Below, piece after piece: positions 19,314 to 29,794 of a stretch of DNA of 64,000 nt (positions are counted from its first letter, which is position 1; each line of letters opens with the position of its first letter). Where the stretch lies: positions 1 to 64,000 of the forward strand of contig MHAZ01000011.1 in assembly GCA_001803165.1 (NCBI GenBank), in the 5' to 3' direction. Both the position numbers and the translations under genes were made by a program. The stretch comes from Stygiobacter sp. RIFOXYC2_FULL_38_25 (lineage in GTDB: Bacteria > Bacteroidota > Ignavibacteria > Ignavibacteriales > Melioribacteraceae). The notes beneath the pieces are model-generated. The model was not told where the DNA came from. It saw only the letters and a list, made by a program, of their open reading frames with translations, and made no database searches.

Positions 19314-21338
19314 TTAAATGTTTTTGGGAAGTTGAATTGTAAAAGCCGTCCCTTGCCCAAGTGTACTTTCTACGCTGATAACTCCATTGTGCTCACTTAT
19401 TATTTGCTGGACAACACTAAGCCCAATCCCACTTCCTTTGGTTTTAGTTGTAAAGTATAAATTAAAAATCTTTTTAAGATTATCCGGAGAAATTCCTTTT
19501 CCGTTATCACTAAATTTAATTTCAATCAAACCATTAGCAATTTCAGCAGAGTTGATAATGAGCGTGCCGTCTTCACTAAGTGAGTCGAGCGCGTTTTCAA
19601 TCAAATTAATAAATACTTGCGCAATTTGAGTTCTATCCCAAAAGACAGCTCCGTTAAACATATTGCTGAAGATAAGATTGAAATTCTTCTGCTTAAATAC
19701 TTCTTTGTACTGGTTTTCTGTTTGAGCGAGCAAATCAGAAAGTAAAAACGTTTCCGGCTGAATTGGTTTTGGCTTCGCAAACTTTAAGAAGCTTTCAATA
19801 GTATCATTGATTCTTCTAACTTCCTTGTAAACTATTTGTGTTAAACTCTTATACTCATCTTGGTTTTCCACCGGCAAATAATCTTTTCCAAGCTGCTGTG
19901 TAATTGTGCCAATAGAATTAAGAGGATTTCGAATCTCGTGCGCGACCGAAGATGCAAGCTCGCCCATTGCTGTTAACCGCTCTCCGCGGATTATTTGTTC
20001 CTCCAATCTTTTCTGTTCGGTTAAATCTCTCATTACAAGAATCATATTGTCTTCATGGTTCTCGTCAATAAAAGTACTTTTCGAGATCAGCAGAATTTTT
20101 TTTCTTCCGTCAATTATACATTCGACCTCGGCAATTGTAGTTTCATCATCAAGTAAAAATTCACATCCGCTTCCGGTAAACAAATTTTGCAATTCTCCAC
20201 CAATAATATCTCTTTCGTTAACGTTAAGAAGTTTTTCTGCAGAACTGTTTATTGATTTAGCATTCTTGTGCTTATCCAAAACAATAATTCCGTCGCTAAC
20301 ATTCTCAATTATTTGAGTGGAATAAGATTCTATCACTTTGAATTTTTTCGAGAGCAAATCGAAATTCTGGCGGATGAAAATCATGGAAAGAGTTATAAAG
20401 CCGAACACCAGGAAAATTATTCCGAGGAAAATTAGACGGCGGGTTAATCTATCGTTTATTTTGTCCAATGGGTCGAGCGATAAACCCAAACGGAAAACAC
20501 CGATAACTTTTCCTTCGAAAATAAATGGATGAAGCAGTTCAAAAACTTTTACACCCGAATGTTCAGCAATCTGCCACTTGTAATTTTTCTTTGCAATAGT
20601 TTCTTTCAACAACTCGGAAGAATCAATACTTTCTAAATTGCTGATTTTACCGGAGCCGGCAATAATTCCTTTTTCATCCTGAAGAGCAGCGTAAATAATT
20701 TGTTTGTTCTCCGTTACATTTTTAAGCAGAACGCCAAAACCAACTTGCTGCCGAAAACTAAGCAACTCTTTCGCGTCAATGTTAAGAACAATAGCGTTTC
20801 TGTCTTTCGCAGCGACTGCTAAAGCATATCTCTGCTCATCAAGAAATCTTGCCGGTTTAATACCGATTATAATAGTGTCTGCTTCGCCATCAAAAATTGG
20901 GGCTAAATAATCCTTGGGACTATTCTTGGGTTCCAAACCAATGTGTACTTCTTTATTGCTGCCGAATCGTTTTTTCCCGCTACTATCGAAAATATTTATG
21001 CGATAAATCTTATTACTCATTGCAATTTTACTTAGCAAGTCATCATTAACCAATCCTTTTTCATACAGCAGTTTTATCATAACTGCGTTGCCAAGTAATC
21101 TCTGCTTAACTTCCGCTTCAATTTTATTGTAAGAAAGCAGCGCATGTTGAGATGATGTAAGAAGTGTTTCGAGAAGTGAATGTCCTTGCTTTTCCATAAG
21201 CTCAAGCATTTCACTTTTACTCTGGTTCAATTCTATAATAACAGAAGTTGCTACTATAATAGCAGTTACCAGCAAGATGAGAAGAAGGCTTTTGGGGTGG
21301 ACTAAAATATTCTTAAAGAGCTTCACTTTCTCTGTCAT
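19314..21338 (-). CDS. membrane sensor histidine kinase with PAS domain (NtrB/ZraS-like)
   Basis: GELASSVAHEIRNPLNSIGTITQQLG, NLIENALDSL, FSDNGKGISPDNLKKIFNLYFTTKTKGSGIGL. Confidence 0.95.
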   Translation of the reverse strand: MTEKVKLFKNILVHPKSLLLILLVTAIIVATSVIIELNQSKSEMLELMEKQGHSLLETLLTSSQHALLSYNKIEAEVKQRLLGNAVMIKLLYEKGLVNDDLLSKIAMSNKIYRINIFDSSGKKRFGSNKEVHIGLEPKNSPKDYLAPIFDGEADTIIIGIKPARFLDEQRYALAVAAKDRNAIVLNIDAKELLSFRQQVGFGVLLKNVTENKQIIYAALQDEKGIIAGSGKISNLESIDSSELLKETIAKKNYKWQIAEHSGVKVFELLHPFIFEGKVIGVFRLGLSLDPLDKINDRLTRRLIFLGIIFLVFGFITLSMIFIRQNFDLLSKKFKVIESYSTQIIENVSDGIIVLDKHKNAKSINSSAEKLLNVNERDIIGGELQNLFTGSGCEFLLDDETTIAEVECIIDGRKKILLISKSTFIDENHEDNMILVMRDLTEQKRLEEQIIRGERLTAMGELASSVAHEIRNPLNSIGTITQQLGKDYLPVENQDEYKSLTQIVYKEVRRINDTIESFLKFAKPKPIQPETFLLSDLLAQTENQYKEVFKQKNFNLIFSNMFNGAVFWDRTQIAQVFINLIENALDSLSEDGTLIINSAEIANGLIEIKFSDNGKGISPDNLKKIFNLYFTTKTKGSGIGLSVVQQIISEHNGVISVESTLGQGTAFTIQLPKNI

Positions 21339-21450
21339 TTAATACTCATTCAATTTACTAAAATCTTACCAACAATATGATGCGAAGCTCTTCAAATGAG
21401 TTCAGAATATTTTAACGGTTTCAACAATAAGTGTTTGGTTCAAGCTTACT

Positions 21451-22584
21451 CTATAGCTCGAAACCAAGATTAAGATTGATTGAATTGCTTTTGTAGTCAA
21501 ATAAATAGCTGTTGGATTTATTATTAATCATCTGGTAGTTCAAGCCGACGGATAGGTTTAATCCATTTGCAGAATCCAGAGAGATATTTTTCTTAACTGA
21601 TAGGTTGAAAATACTTTGGGTATCGCTGCGCATTAAGCCAGTATTGTAAGAGAGAAGCTCATCGTAAATACCTTGGGAAGGGTAGTTTTTATTGTTTAAG
21701 TAGTAACCGGCTTTTATTTGTAAGTCATCAAATAGGATTTGTGTTAGCTCGACTGAAAAATTATTTCCTTCATAGTTCACCGGATCGTCAAACATTTCGG
21801 ACTCATCTCCGTAAACCACATTTAAGTCCTTTACAAATGCACCAAAACCGCTCAAGATGCTTCTGTTGGTAAATTGAGTTGCAAGCCCTGTCGTTCCGGT
21901 TATTGATTGAGCAACGCGCGCAAAGGCTAAAACTTGTGTAACTGATGAAACATTTTTGTCTCTATATGTTTCTGTAACAAGTGTATTGGTTTCATCAAGA
22001 TAAGAATATGTACCGCTTTGAATTGGAGAAGTGTACCTTTTGTAATTAAGTGCGCCTCCTAAAATTACCGTAGTTCCGGTTTCAAAGCCTCTGTTTACGG
22101 TTGCGCTTAAACTGGTTTGTAGATTATCAAGAATTGGAATGCTCTTGTATTGAGTAAAGCTGGTATATGGTGCAAGAGTTATGTGAAAATTTTGAAGCTC
22201 GATCTGTTGATTGTAATAGAGCGAAAAATTATCGTAATCAAAATATGTGTAGATATCTTTGTTTAATCTTTGCTCAAACGAAATTCCAAGCGATGATGAT
22301 TCAAATTCCATCCAGGCTGCAGCCTGATGCCAGTAGAAATTTCTTTCCGGTAAAACATCAAACGAAATTAAACTTCCGGCGTACCCAACCTTGAGGAAAT
22401 CAAAATCATACCCCGCGTTTCCGCTAAAGGAAGATACAAACGCTTTCTCGGCTAATTTGGAGCGGAATGGATTGTCATTGTATTCTTGCTCGGTGGACAA
22501 CCCAAAACTCCATTGCCCAAAGATTGTGGGAGAAACTAAAGTTGAAAAGAGTACAGCGATAAATATTTTATTTGTGATTTTCAT
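21451..22584 (-). CDS. outer-membrane beta-barrel hypothetical protein
   Basis: Signal peptide, aromatic-rich beta pattern, terminal aromatic-like LNLGFEL. Confidence 0.6.
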   Translation of the reverse strand: MKITNKIFIAVLFSTLVSPTIFGQWSFGLSTEQEYNDNPFRSKLAEKAFVSSFSGNAGYDFDFLKVGYAGSLISFDVLPERNFYWHQAAAWMEFESSSLGISFEQRLNKDIYTYFDYDNFSLYYNQQIELQNFHITLAPYTSFTQYKSIPILDNLQTSLSATVNRGFETGTTVILGGALNYKRYTSPIQSGTYSYLDETNTLVTETYRDKNVSSVTQVLAFARVAQSITGTTGLATQFTNRSILSGFGAFVKDLNVVYGDESEMFDDPVNYEGNNFSVELTQILFDDLQIKAGYYLNNKNYPSQGIYDELLSYNTGLMRSDTQSIFNLSVKKNISLDSANGLNLSVGLNYQMINNKSNSYLFDYKSNSINLNLGFEL

Positions 22585-22601
22585 TTACGCACCAAAAAAA
22601 T

Positions 22602-22709
22602 GAGGATGTCTCAAAAGTAATTCTTCAATTAAATAATCTGCGAAAACCTGTTAAATCTGTGTCATCCGCGGTCTATTCTATAATAAAACATTACTTTTAA
22701 GACAGCCTC
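22602..22709. repeat. MITE-like element with 20-bp terminal inverted repeats
   Basis: GAGGATGTCTCAAAAGTAAT ... ATTACTTTTAAGACAGCCTC, 18/20 complementary; core contains CTGTTAAATCTGTGTCATCCGCGGTCTATT. Confidence 0.65.
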
Positions 22710-22727
22710 GTTAGAAAAATATTTAGG

Positions 22728-23138
22728 TTACTTTCTTCCGCCTCTGTAACCGTTTCCGCTACCGCTTTGTGTTCCGGTTTGCGTTCCAGTAGTTGTACAG
22801 TTTTGTGTGCCGTTTTTCATTCCTTTACCAGCCGCACCGAAACCGCCTTTACCATTTTTGCCGCCTTTCTTACCTTTGCCGGCGTTATCGTTAATTCCGT
22901 CGCCGTTCAAATCAACAAACTTATTCTTCTGAAGCTTTGGACCGGTGTAATCCGGATCAACGCCATTTGGTATTCCGTCGGCATCATGATCTGGTGCGTT
23001 ATCGTTGTAGCCATCGCCGTTTTTGTCAACAAAGTTTTTTCCATGATTTGTAGGCGGTGTTGTTGTAGTTTGTGCCGAAATTTCTGCGTACATAGCAAAA
23101 ACTCCGAGAAGCATGATTAATGTTACTAACTTTTTCAT
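22728..23138 (-). CDS. small secreted DxNGDG protein, third family member
   Basis: Signal peptide; NFVDKNGDGYNDNAPDHDADGIPNGVDPDYTGPK and KFVDLNGDGINDNAG; Gly-rich C-terminus. Confidence 0.8.
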   Translation of the reverse strand: MKKLVTLIMLLGVFAMYAEISAQTTTTPPTNHGKNFVDKNGDGYNDNAPDHDADGIPNGVDPDYTGPKLQKNKFVDLNGDGINDNAGKGKKGGKNGKGGFGAAGKGMKNGTQNCTTTGTQTGTQSGSGNGYRGGRK

Positions 23139-23193
23139 TTTTTCCTCTTTGGATTGTGAGTTAATGATTCCGTTAATACTTATCTAATAATTA

Positions 23194-23201
23194 TGCCAAA
23201 G
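23194..23201 (-). promoter_or_regulatory. conserved -24-like box, copy 3
   Basis: Minus strand TTTGGCAT, continuing AATTATTAGA. Confidence 0.4.
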
Positions 23202-23269
23202 AGTTGGTTATGTTTTTTTGTTGGAAAAGAAGTTTTTCGTTAAGAACTTAGTTGTCTTTCGACTCGGAT

Positions 23270-23284
23270 GTCGAGCGGTTCGTC
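23270..23284 (-). promoter_or_regulatory. conserved inverted repeat, copy 3
   Basis: Minus strand GACGAACCGCTCGAC, 86 bp upstream of TGGCAT. Confidence 0.55.
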
Positions 23285-23364
23285 ATTTGGGTTGAAGTAG
23301 AATTAGTGAAGTGTGACTTTCCTAAAATAGGAAAGCCACAAAAAAGTCCAGGCTTTTCGTGTCC

Positions 23365-24402
23365 TTAATAGCTCATCGAATCAAGCTTCACTTTGCCTCT
23401 GAAAATCCAGTAGATACTTATTGTGTAGGCGAGAACGAATGGAATTCCAAGTATGGCAATTGTGAGCATTATGCCTAAAGTTTTTTGAGATGATGAAGCA
23501 TTGTAAATTGTTAAACTGTTTGCCGGATTGGGATCTGATAAAACAATATTTGGGAATAAGCCGATTGCAAACAGAGCCAACAGCGAAGCGATACTTGCAC
23601 ACGAAGATAAGAATGCACGGAACTCTCTTCCGTGGAAAATCTCTCTTGGGATATTTGCAATTGCAAGCATGTTCAATACAGCAACTAAGAATAGTACTGG
23701 TGTATCTTTAAAGTGTTGAACCATATGTGGATAATAAATTAGTGTGTACATCGTAGTAGTAACGTAGCAAATCACAAAAAAGATTATAGTGTTGTTAACC
23801 CAGCTTCTAATTTTGTTTTGAAGCTCGCCTTCGGTTTTCATAACAACATAAATAGAACCATGCATCATGAACAAGGCAACAGTTGTTATTCCAACAAGAA
23901 CCGTATAAGGCTTGATCAAGCTGAGAAAACTTCCGGCAAATTCTTTATCGGCATCAAGCGGAATACCGGTGATGATGTTTCCGAGAGCCACGCCCATTAA
24001 AAATGCAATTAGAATACTGGAAACGCTGAAGGAAACATCCCAAGTTTGGCGCCACCACTTCATCGGCTGTTTGCTTCTAAACTCAATTGCTATTGCTCTG
24101 AAGATCAAAGAAAATAAAAGTAAAATTATAGCAGTATAAAATCCGGAGAATACTGTTGCATATACTTGTGGGAATGCAGCAAATAAAGCTCCGCCGCCGG
24201 TTACAAGCCAAACCTCATTTCCATCCCAAACCGGTCCAATCGAATTTATCGTTACTCGTCGGTCGTTATCATTCTTGATTAACAAATGCAGTGTTCCAAC
24301 TCCAAGGTCGAAACCATCCAAGATTGCATACCCGGATAACAACACTCCGATGAGTATGAACCAGATTGTATTCAAATCAAATGTAAATTCCATAACAATC
24401 AA
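23365..24402 (-). CDS. cydB: cytochrome bd ubiquinol oxidase subunit II
   Basis: WFILIGVLLSGYAILDGFDLGVG; GPVWDGNEVWLVTGGGALFAAFPQVYA. Confidence 0.96.
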   Translation of the reverse strand: MIVMEFTFDLNTIWFILIGVLLSGYAILDGFDLGVGTLHLLIKNDNDRRVTINSIGPVWDGNEVWLVTGGGALFAAFPQVYATVFSGFYTAIILLLFSLIFRAIAIEFRSKQPMKWWRQTWDVSFSVSSILIAFLMGVALGNIITGIPLDADKEFAGSFLSLIKPYTVLVGITTVALFMMHGSIYVVMKTEGELQNKIRSWVNNTIIFFVICYVTTTMYTLIYYPHMVQHFKDTPVLFLVAVLNMLAIANIPREIFHGREFRAFLSSCASIASLLALFAIGLFPNIVLSDPNPANSLTIYNASSSQKTLGIMLTIAILGIPFVLAYTISIYWIFRGKVKLDSMSY

Positions 24403-24420
24403 ATTTAGTTTTTGAGTTTA

Positions 24421-25791
24421 TTATTTGTCGAAGACAGCTTTTTGATGCTCATACTCGCTGGGAATTTTCTCCGGCTCTTCCGGACCATGCTGAATTTTTT
24501 CATTCAATAGAAAAAGAAAGAGCGCGAATAATAATAGATAAACAATCGTAAACATGATGAGTGAAAAAACTACTTGGTTCGCTTCAACAACTTTTGAAAG
24601 TCCTTCGCTTGTACGAAGCAAATCGTAAACAATCCAGGGTTGTCTTCCAACTTCTGCGGATATCCAGCCAACTTGATTTGCTATTTGCGGACCAAGCACT
24701 GAGAAAACGAAAACCCACAGTAACCATCTATAACTAAGAATCTTTTTCTTCCACCATAAGAACACACCGAGAAGGCTTAAGCCAATCAAGGTTATTCCAA
24801 TAGCCACCATCAAATGATAAGTCTGAAAAACAATATTCACCGGAGGTCTGTCTTGAGGTTTGAATGAATTTAATCCGGTTACCGGTTTTTTTGTGTCACC
24901 GTAAATCAGATAGGAAAGCATACCCGGAATCTTAACGCCAAAACTAACTTGTTGTTTACTATCATTCACCCAGCCGAATAAATACAAATCGCCCGCTGCG
25001 GATGAATCATAGTGTGCTTCAAACGCGGCAAGTTTTGCCGGCTGTGTTTTGCTTATTCCAACCGCGCTTGCGTGCCCGGTAAATAACTGAAACAACGAAG
25101 CAAACATTGCCAGCACTAAAGCTATTTTGAAAGAAGCTTTCGCGAACTCAATGTGTTTATTCTTGAGAAGATAAAACGCGCTAACACTTATAACAAGAAA
25201 TGCACCGGCAAGCCAAGCTCCGGAAAGAACATGCATTAATCTTTCTACTGAAGAGGGATTAAAAATCATTGCCCAGAAATCTGTTATTTCAGCGCGTGCA
25301 TGTATTCCTTCTCCAACAATATGAAATCCAGCTGGAGTTTGCTGCCACGAGTTAGCAACAACAATCCAAACAGCGCTTAGCATTGAACCGAGAGAAACCA
25401 TAATTGTAGAAAGAAAGTGAATTTTTGGACTGACTTTATTCCACCCGAATACTAGAATTGCTAAGAAACCGCTTTCTAGAAAGAAGGCAAAAATTCCTTC
25501 CGCAGCAAGCGCGCTTCCAAATACATCTCCAACATAACGTGAATAAGTAGCCCAGTTGGTACCAAACTCAAACTCCATGACAATTCCGGTAGCTACTCCC
25601 ATAGCAAAAGTTAATGCAAAGACTTTAACCCAGAACTTAGTCATGCGTTCATACATTTTATTTTTTGTACGCAGATAAATTCCTTCCATTAAGACAAGAA
25701 GAACACCAAGACCAATACTGAGCGGCGGATAGATATAATGGAAAGCAATTGTAACTGCGAATTGAATACGAGAGAGAATTTCAACGTCCAT
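24421..25791 (-). CDS. cydA: cytochrome bd ubiquinol oxidase subunit I
   Basis: [60 protein letters not shown]. Confidence 0.96.
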   Translation of the reverse strand: MDVEILSRIQFAVTIAFHYIYPPLSIGLGVLLVLMEGIYLRTKNKMYERMTKFWVKVFALTFAMGVATGIVMEFEFGTNWATYSRYVGDVFGSALAAEGIFAFFLESGFLAILVFGWNKVSPKIHFLSTIMVSLGSMLSAVWIVVANSWQQTPAGFHIVGEGIHARAEITDFWAMIFNPSSVERLMHVLSGAWLAGAFLVISVSAFYLLKNKHIEFAKASFKIALVLAMFASLFQLFTGHASAVGISKTQPAKLAAFEAHYDSSAAGDLYLFGWVNDSKQQVSFGVKIPGMLSYLIYGDTKKPVTGLNSFKPQDRPPVNIVFQTYHLMVAIGITLIGLSLLGVFLWWKKKILSYRWLLWVFVFSVLGPQIANQVGWISAEVGRQPWIVYDLLRTSEGLSKVVEANQVVFSLIMFTIVYLLLFALFLFLLNEKIQHGPEEPEKIPSEYEHQKAVFDK

Positions 25792-25898
25792 AAGGCATCA
25801 ATTTTTCTTTACAAAATAATTAAAAAGAAACTATTACGTCTATCCGGTTGATTTATTTATAGCAAAAACTGATTCTAATATCATGCTAAAAGAGGTTT

Positions 25899-25933
25899 AA
25901 AATAAAAAAGCACCCAGCAAAGCTGAGTGCTTT
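25899..25933 (-). terminator. intrinsic terminator after TonB receptor
   Basis: Minus: AAAGCACTCAGC-TTTGC-TGGGTGCTTTTTTATTTT. Confidence 0.8.
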
Positions 25934-25955
25934 AAGTGAAATTGAATTCGGATAA

Positions 25956-28900
25956 TTAATTGAACATATATCTGATACCAATTTGCATCTGCCAGCGTGA
26001 AAAAATTCCCGGATCGTCCTGGAATGTTTTTTTCAAGCTAGTATTGAATTTAAATACCGGTGTACCCTGCGTTGTAAATTTAACAACTTGAAGAGGTGAA
26101 GTTGCGGCAGAATTAGCTATCTGGCGAACTCCCCAATCTGAATTCAACAAGTTGGCAACATTAAGAATATCCACACTCAGCTGAATTGTTTGCTTTTTGG
26201 TGCCCCAAAGAAATGAATAATCTTGAAGTAGTCTCAAGTCAATATTGCTGAACCACGGATTAACTCCGCCGAAGCGTTCAGCTATTTTGCCTCTATTGTT
26301 TTTTAAGTAGTCGTCTTGTTCAATAAAAGCATTGAGAGCATTCCACTGAGCAGTAGCTTCGGCAGCAGTACCGTCAAAAAGAATTTCATTTTGATTTTTA
26401 GGAATGTAAATCAAGTCGTTTGCACCTGAACCATCACCGTTAACATCGCCTGAATAAGTGTAAGAATATCTATTTCCACCTGCGCCGGCAAATCTGTTAC
26501 CTTCGGCAATTTCCATAAAGATACCAACGCTTGTTGTCCAGCTTTCGGACCATTCATGTTTGTAAGTTGCTGTAGCAATTATACGGTTACGGTTACCGAA
26601 TTCAGAATAACCAAGAAGCGGTTTATTTGGGTTTCCGCTTGTTGGAGTGTTACCATACAAGTCCAATGCAATTTCTGTTGATTTGAGTAAGTTTCTTGCA
26701 TCAAGAAAAGTATAAGCTAAGCTGGTGCTGAGACCATTATCGAAATTCTTTCTCAATTGAGCAGTGATGCTATAATTATATCCTTCGCTTGAATTATCAA
26801 TTACATAAGCTCCGCCTATACTTGTATTTAGCGGACCGCTTCCGTAGTAAGGTCTGCCGTCGGGAAGAGTGCGGGTTGGCTTTCCTAAGTTGGCATCTCT
26901 TACATAAATAGCATTTATGTCTTTGCTGTAGATAAATTCAAGTGTTCCAAGTACGTCACCGGGAAGGGTATGATCAAAAGCTAAATTTGTTGTCCAAGCT
27001 TGCGGCCATTTGAAATTTTCAGCCATTGCATTTAAGAAGTATGTTTGTTGATGTGCAGGTAGGTTTGGATTCCAGCCCGGGTTGGAAATATTATTTCCGA
27101 TCCATACAAACGGAAGTCTGCCGGTAAAGATTCCGGTTCCTCCACGTAATTGTGAAGTACGGTCTCCGGTTAAGTCCCAATTAAAACCTACACGTGGTGA
27201 AAATAACGGCGCTGCTGAAGGTAATTTACTTTGGTCAACAACTTCCTTATTACCATCTGCATCAAGTAAATTTAATGAACGGGAAAATGGATTATCAACC
27301 ATATCGTTGAAATACATTGGTATGTCAACTCTCAAACCATAAGTAAGTGTAAACTTTTCAGTTATCAGGAATTCATCTTGAGCGTAAAATGCCAACTGAC
27401 CAACTTTAATATCTTCTCCTTTGAATGGTTTTTTGATAGCATCAGCGGCAATTTTATTGAAATCAACAAAATTCGGATTCTTAGGATCGGTTAGATCAAG
27501 AAATTCCTGTAATGAATTAAATGTTGTTCCCCCAAATTGTGCGGGAACCATAAATAAGCCGGCGTAGAAAAGGTTAAATGAGTTGTAAAATTTGAAGTAC
27601 TCGAAGTTTACACCGGCTGTAATAACATGTTTGCCGATGAAATAGCTAAAGTTATTTGTGAATTGTAAAACATCCTGATCTAATATGTTGTTAATTGAAA
27701 ATGGTTCTTGACCAAGAGTTGTGTAAGCAATTCCATTCTCGGCAATCTCTATCGTAGGATAAATCTTCGGAGTATTCGCTTCTCTGAAGTCTCTGAATCT
27801 GTTGTAGCTTGCAAAGAATCTATTCGACCAACTGTTACCACGGCTGTTTAATTCTGCCGCAAATGAATTTAGCTGATTGTTAATTCTGTAACCGGAGCTT
27901 TTAAATGGAAGCGTGTTTTCATTTGGACCTCTGCCGGTACCGTTATAGCTGATTGCAAACGGGTGCGGAGGTAAATCGCGTCTTGCGTTTAGATAGTTGT
28001 ATCTAAATGTGAAAGTATTGTTGTCATCAATATTCCAATCGAACTTGATAAGGAATTTTTCGTTTTCCGTTTTGTTTACGTAATTCTCATATGGACCTGG
28101 ATCGTAACCATAAACGGATTTCATTCTTTGGCTGATAAGCTCCATATCGGAAGCTTTTACTCTTGATGTTCCAAAACCGGTTGTACCACGGTTTGCGGCA
28201 AAATTGCTGCCCGGGTCTTCACGTCTTTCAATTTCTCCATTCATGAAGACAAATAATTTGTTTTCTATAATTGGACCACTGGCTGTAAAACCGGTTTGGT
28301 TGTAAACTAAACTTGGATTAGCAACAACTTTATTACCCGAAACTGTGTTGCCGACAAAATTCTCGTCTCTCATAAAACGGTACAGGGAAGCTTTATATTC
28401 GTTTGTTCCGCTTTTGGTAACTGTATTAATTCCAGCACCGGTAAATCCGCCTTCTCTTACATCGAATGGTGCAACAGATACTTGAACTTCAGCAACTGCA
28501 TCGAATGGTACCGGCTCTGCATTAGTTTGACCGCCAGGTGCCGGATCATCCAATCCAAAAGAGTTGTTGAAATAAGAACCGTCTAACGAAATATTATTGT
28601 ATAGCCAGTTTTTTCCGCCGAAGCTAAAATTACCGTCGCTTCTTGGATCAAGTCTTGTAATGTCTCTGGTGCTTCTTTTAATAGATGGCATTTCAGTAAC
28701 CTGAAGCGGTGAAACAAATGTTGCTGCCCCGGTTCTACTGCTGTTTAAGACATTATCTTTTTCCGCAGAAATTGTAATCTCTTTTAGATTAACATCTTCA
28801 TTCTGCAATACAAATTCTGTTCTAAGATTTTGTCCAAGTGATAAATAAATATTTTCTTGTTGTTCTTTCCTGTATCCTATTGACGATACTGTTAAGGTGT

Positions 28901-29144
28901 AAGGTCCGCCAATTTTTAGATTTGGAAGATTAAATCTACCGTCAGAAGTAGTATATACTCCATATTTTGTTCCGGTCGGTGTATGAACCGCAATTACAAT
29001 AGCAGCAGGAAGCGTTTCGCCATTGACATCTTTTACGATTCCATTCATTGATGCTGTTGTAAGACCCTGAGGCAATACTTCGAACGGGCTTATCAACAGG
29101 AAGAACAAAAACAAGTACAATAAGGTTGTGGTTTTTTTGCTCAT
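25956..29144 (-). CDS. Oar-like TonB-dependent receptor with carboxypeptidase-like regulatory domain
   Basis: MNGIVKDVNGETLPAAIVIAVHTPTGTKYGVYTTSDGRF; long barrel. Confidence 0.9.
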   Translation of the reverse strand: MSKKTTTLLYLFLFFLLISPFEVLPQGLTTASMNGIVKDVNGETLPAAIVIAVHTPTGTKYGVYTTSDGRFNLPNLKIGGPYTLTVSSIGYRKEQQENIYLSLGQNLRTEFVLQNEDVNLKEITISAEKDNVLNSSRTGAATFVSPLQVTEMPSIKRSTRDITRLDPRSDGNFSFGGKNWLYNNISLDGSYFNNSFGLDDPAPGGQTNAEPVPFDAVAEVQVSVAPFDVREGGFTGAGINTVTKSGTNEYKASLYRFMRDENFVGNTVSGNKVVANPSLVYNQTGFTASGPIIENKLFVFMNGEIERREDPGSNFAANRGTTGFGTSRVKASDMELISQRMKSVYGYDPGPYENYVNKTENEKFLIKFDWNIDDNNTFTFRYNYLNARRDLPPHPFAISYNGTGRGPNENTLPFKSSGYRINNQLNSFAAELNSRGNSWSNRFFASYNRFRDFREANTPKIYPTIEIAENGIAYTTLGQEPFSINNILDQDVLQFTNNFSYFIGKHVITAGVNFEYFKFYNSFNLFYAGLFMVPAQFGGTTFNSLQEFLDLTDPKNPNFVDFNKIAADAIKKPFKGEDIKVGQLAFYAQDEFLITEKFTLTYGLRVDIPMYFNDMVDNPFSRSLNLLDADGNKEVVDQSKLPSAAPLFSPRVGFNWDLTGDRTSQLRGGTGIFTGRLPFVWIGNNISNPGWNPNLPAHQQTYFLNAMAENFKWPQAWTTNLAFDHTLPGDVLGTLEFIYSKDINAIYVRDANLGKPTRTLPDGRPYYGSGPLNTSIGGAYVIDNSSEGYNYSITAQLRKNFDNGLSTSLAYTFLDARNLLKSTEIALDLYGNTPTSGNPNKPLLGYSEFGNRNRIIATATYKHEWSESWTTSVGIFMEIAEGNRFAGAGGNRYSYTYSGDVNGDGSGANDLIYIPKNQNEILFDGTAAEATAQWNALNAFIEQDDYLKNNRGKIAERFGGVNPWFSNIDLRLLQDYSFLWGTKKQTIQLSVDILNVANLLNSDWGVRQIANSAATSPLQVVKFTTQGTPVFKFNTSLKKTFQDDPGIFSRWQMQIGIRYMFN

Positions 29145-29304
29145 ACAGACTCCTCTTTAGGTTAGTGAATTTGTTTTTGAAGCAGTGTGAATCTATAACA
29201 GATATATCTCAAATGGGATTAAGGCGAATTTTTTAACTCCAAATAAGATAGCAATTATTTAGAATATGCCGGTATTAATCTTACATATTCGAATTATTCT
29301 TTTA

Positions 29305-29769
29305 TTACAGTTTAGTTATCAGATCAGCCATTTCGATTGCTGAAATAGCAGCGTCCCAACCTTTATTTCCAGCTTTGGTTCCGGCGCGCTCTAATGCCTG
29401 TTCGATAGAATCTGAAGTGATAACGCCAAAGATAACGGGGACTCCACTCTCTAAACTTGCATGAGCTACGCCTTTGGAAACTTCAGCAGCGATGTAATCA
29501 AAGTGTGGCGTTGCACCGCGGATTACGGCGCCAAGACAAATTACAGCATCGTATTTTTTTGATGAGGCAAGCTTTTTAGCTGCAAGCGGAATTTCGAACG
29601 CGCCCGGAACGTACACAACTGTAATTTTGTCTTCTTCACATTCGTGCCGTTTTAAACAATCAACCGAGCCGGATAAAAGACTTTTAGAAATAATCTCGTT
29701 GAAACGGGAAACTACTATTCCGAATTTTTTTCCCTTTGCTGTTAAATTACCTTCTAATGTTTGAATCAT
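29305..29769 (-). CDS. ribH: 6,7-dimethyl-8-ribityllumazine synthase
   Basis: [52 protein letters not shown]. Confidence 0.96.
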   Translation of the reverse strand: MIQTLEGNLTAKGKKFGIVVSRFNEIISKSLLSGSVDCLKRHECEEDKITVVYVPGAFEIPLAAKKLASSKKYDAVICLGAVIRGATPHFDYIAAEVSKGVAHASLESGVPVIFGVITSDSIEQALERAGTKAGNKGWDAAISAIEMADLITKL

Positions 29770-29794
29770 TGTTCACCTTCTAATTTATATTGAT

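Noticed and set aside
23313-23340. GTGACTTTCCTA-aaa-TAGGAAAGCCAC hairpin downstream of cydB
   Set aside because: Most likely part of ordinary transcription termination between cydB and the next gene; no wider pattern found.
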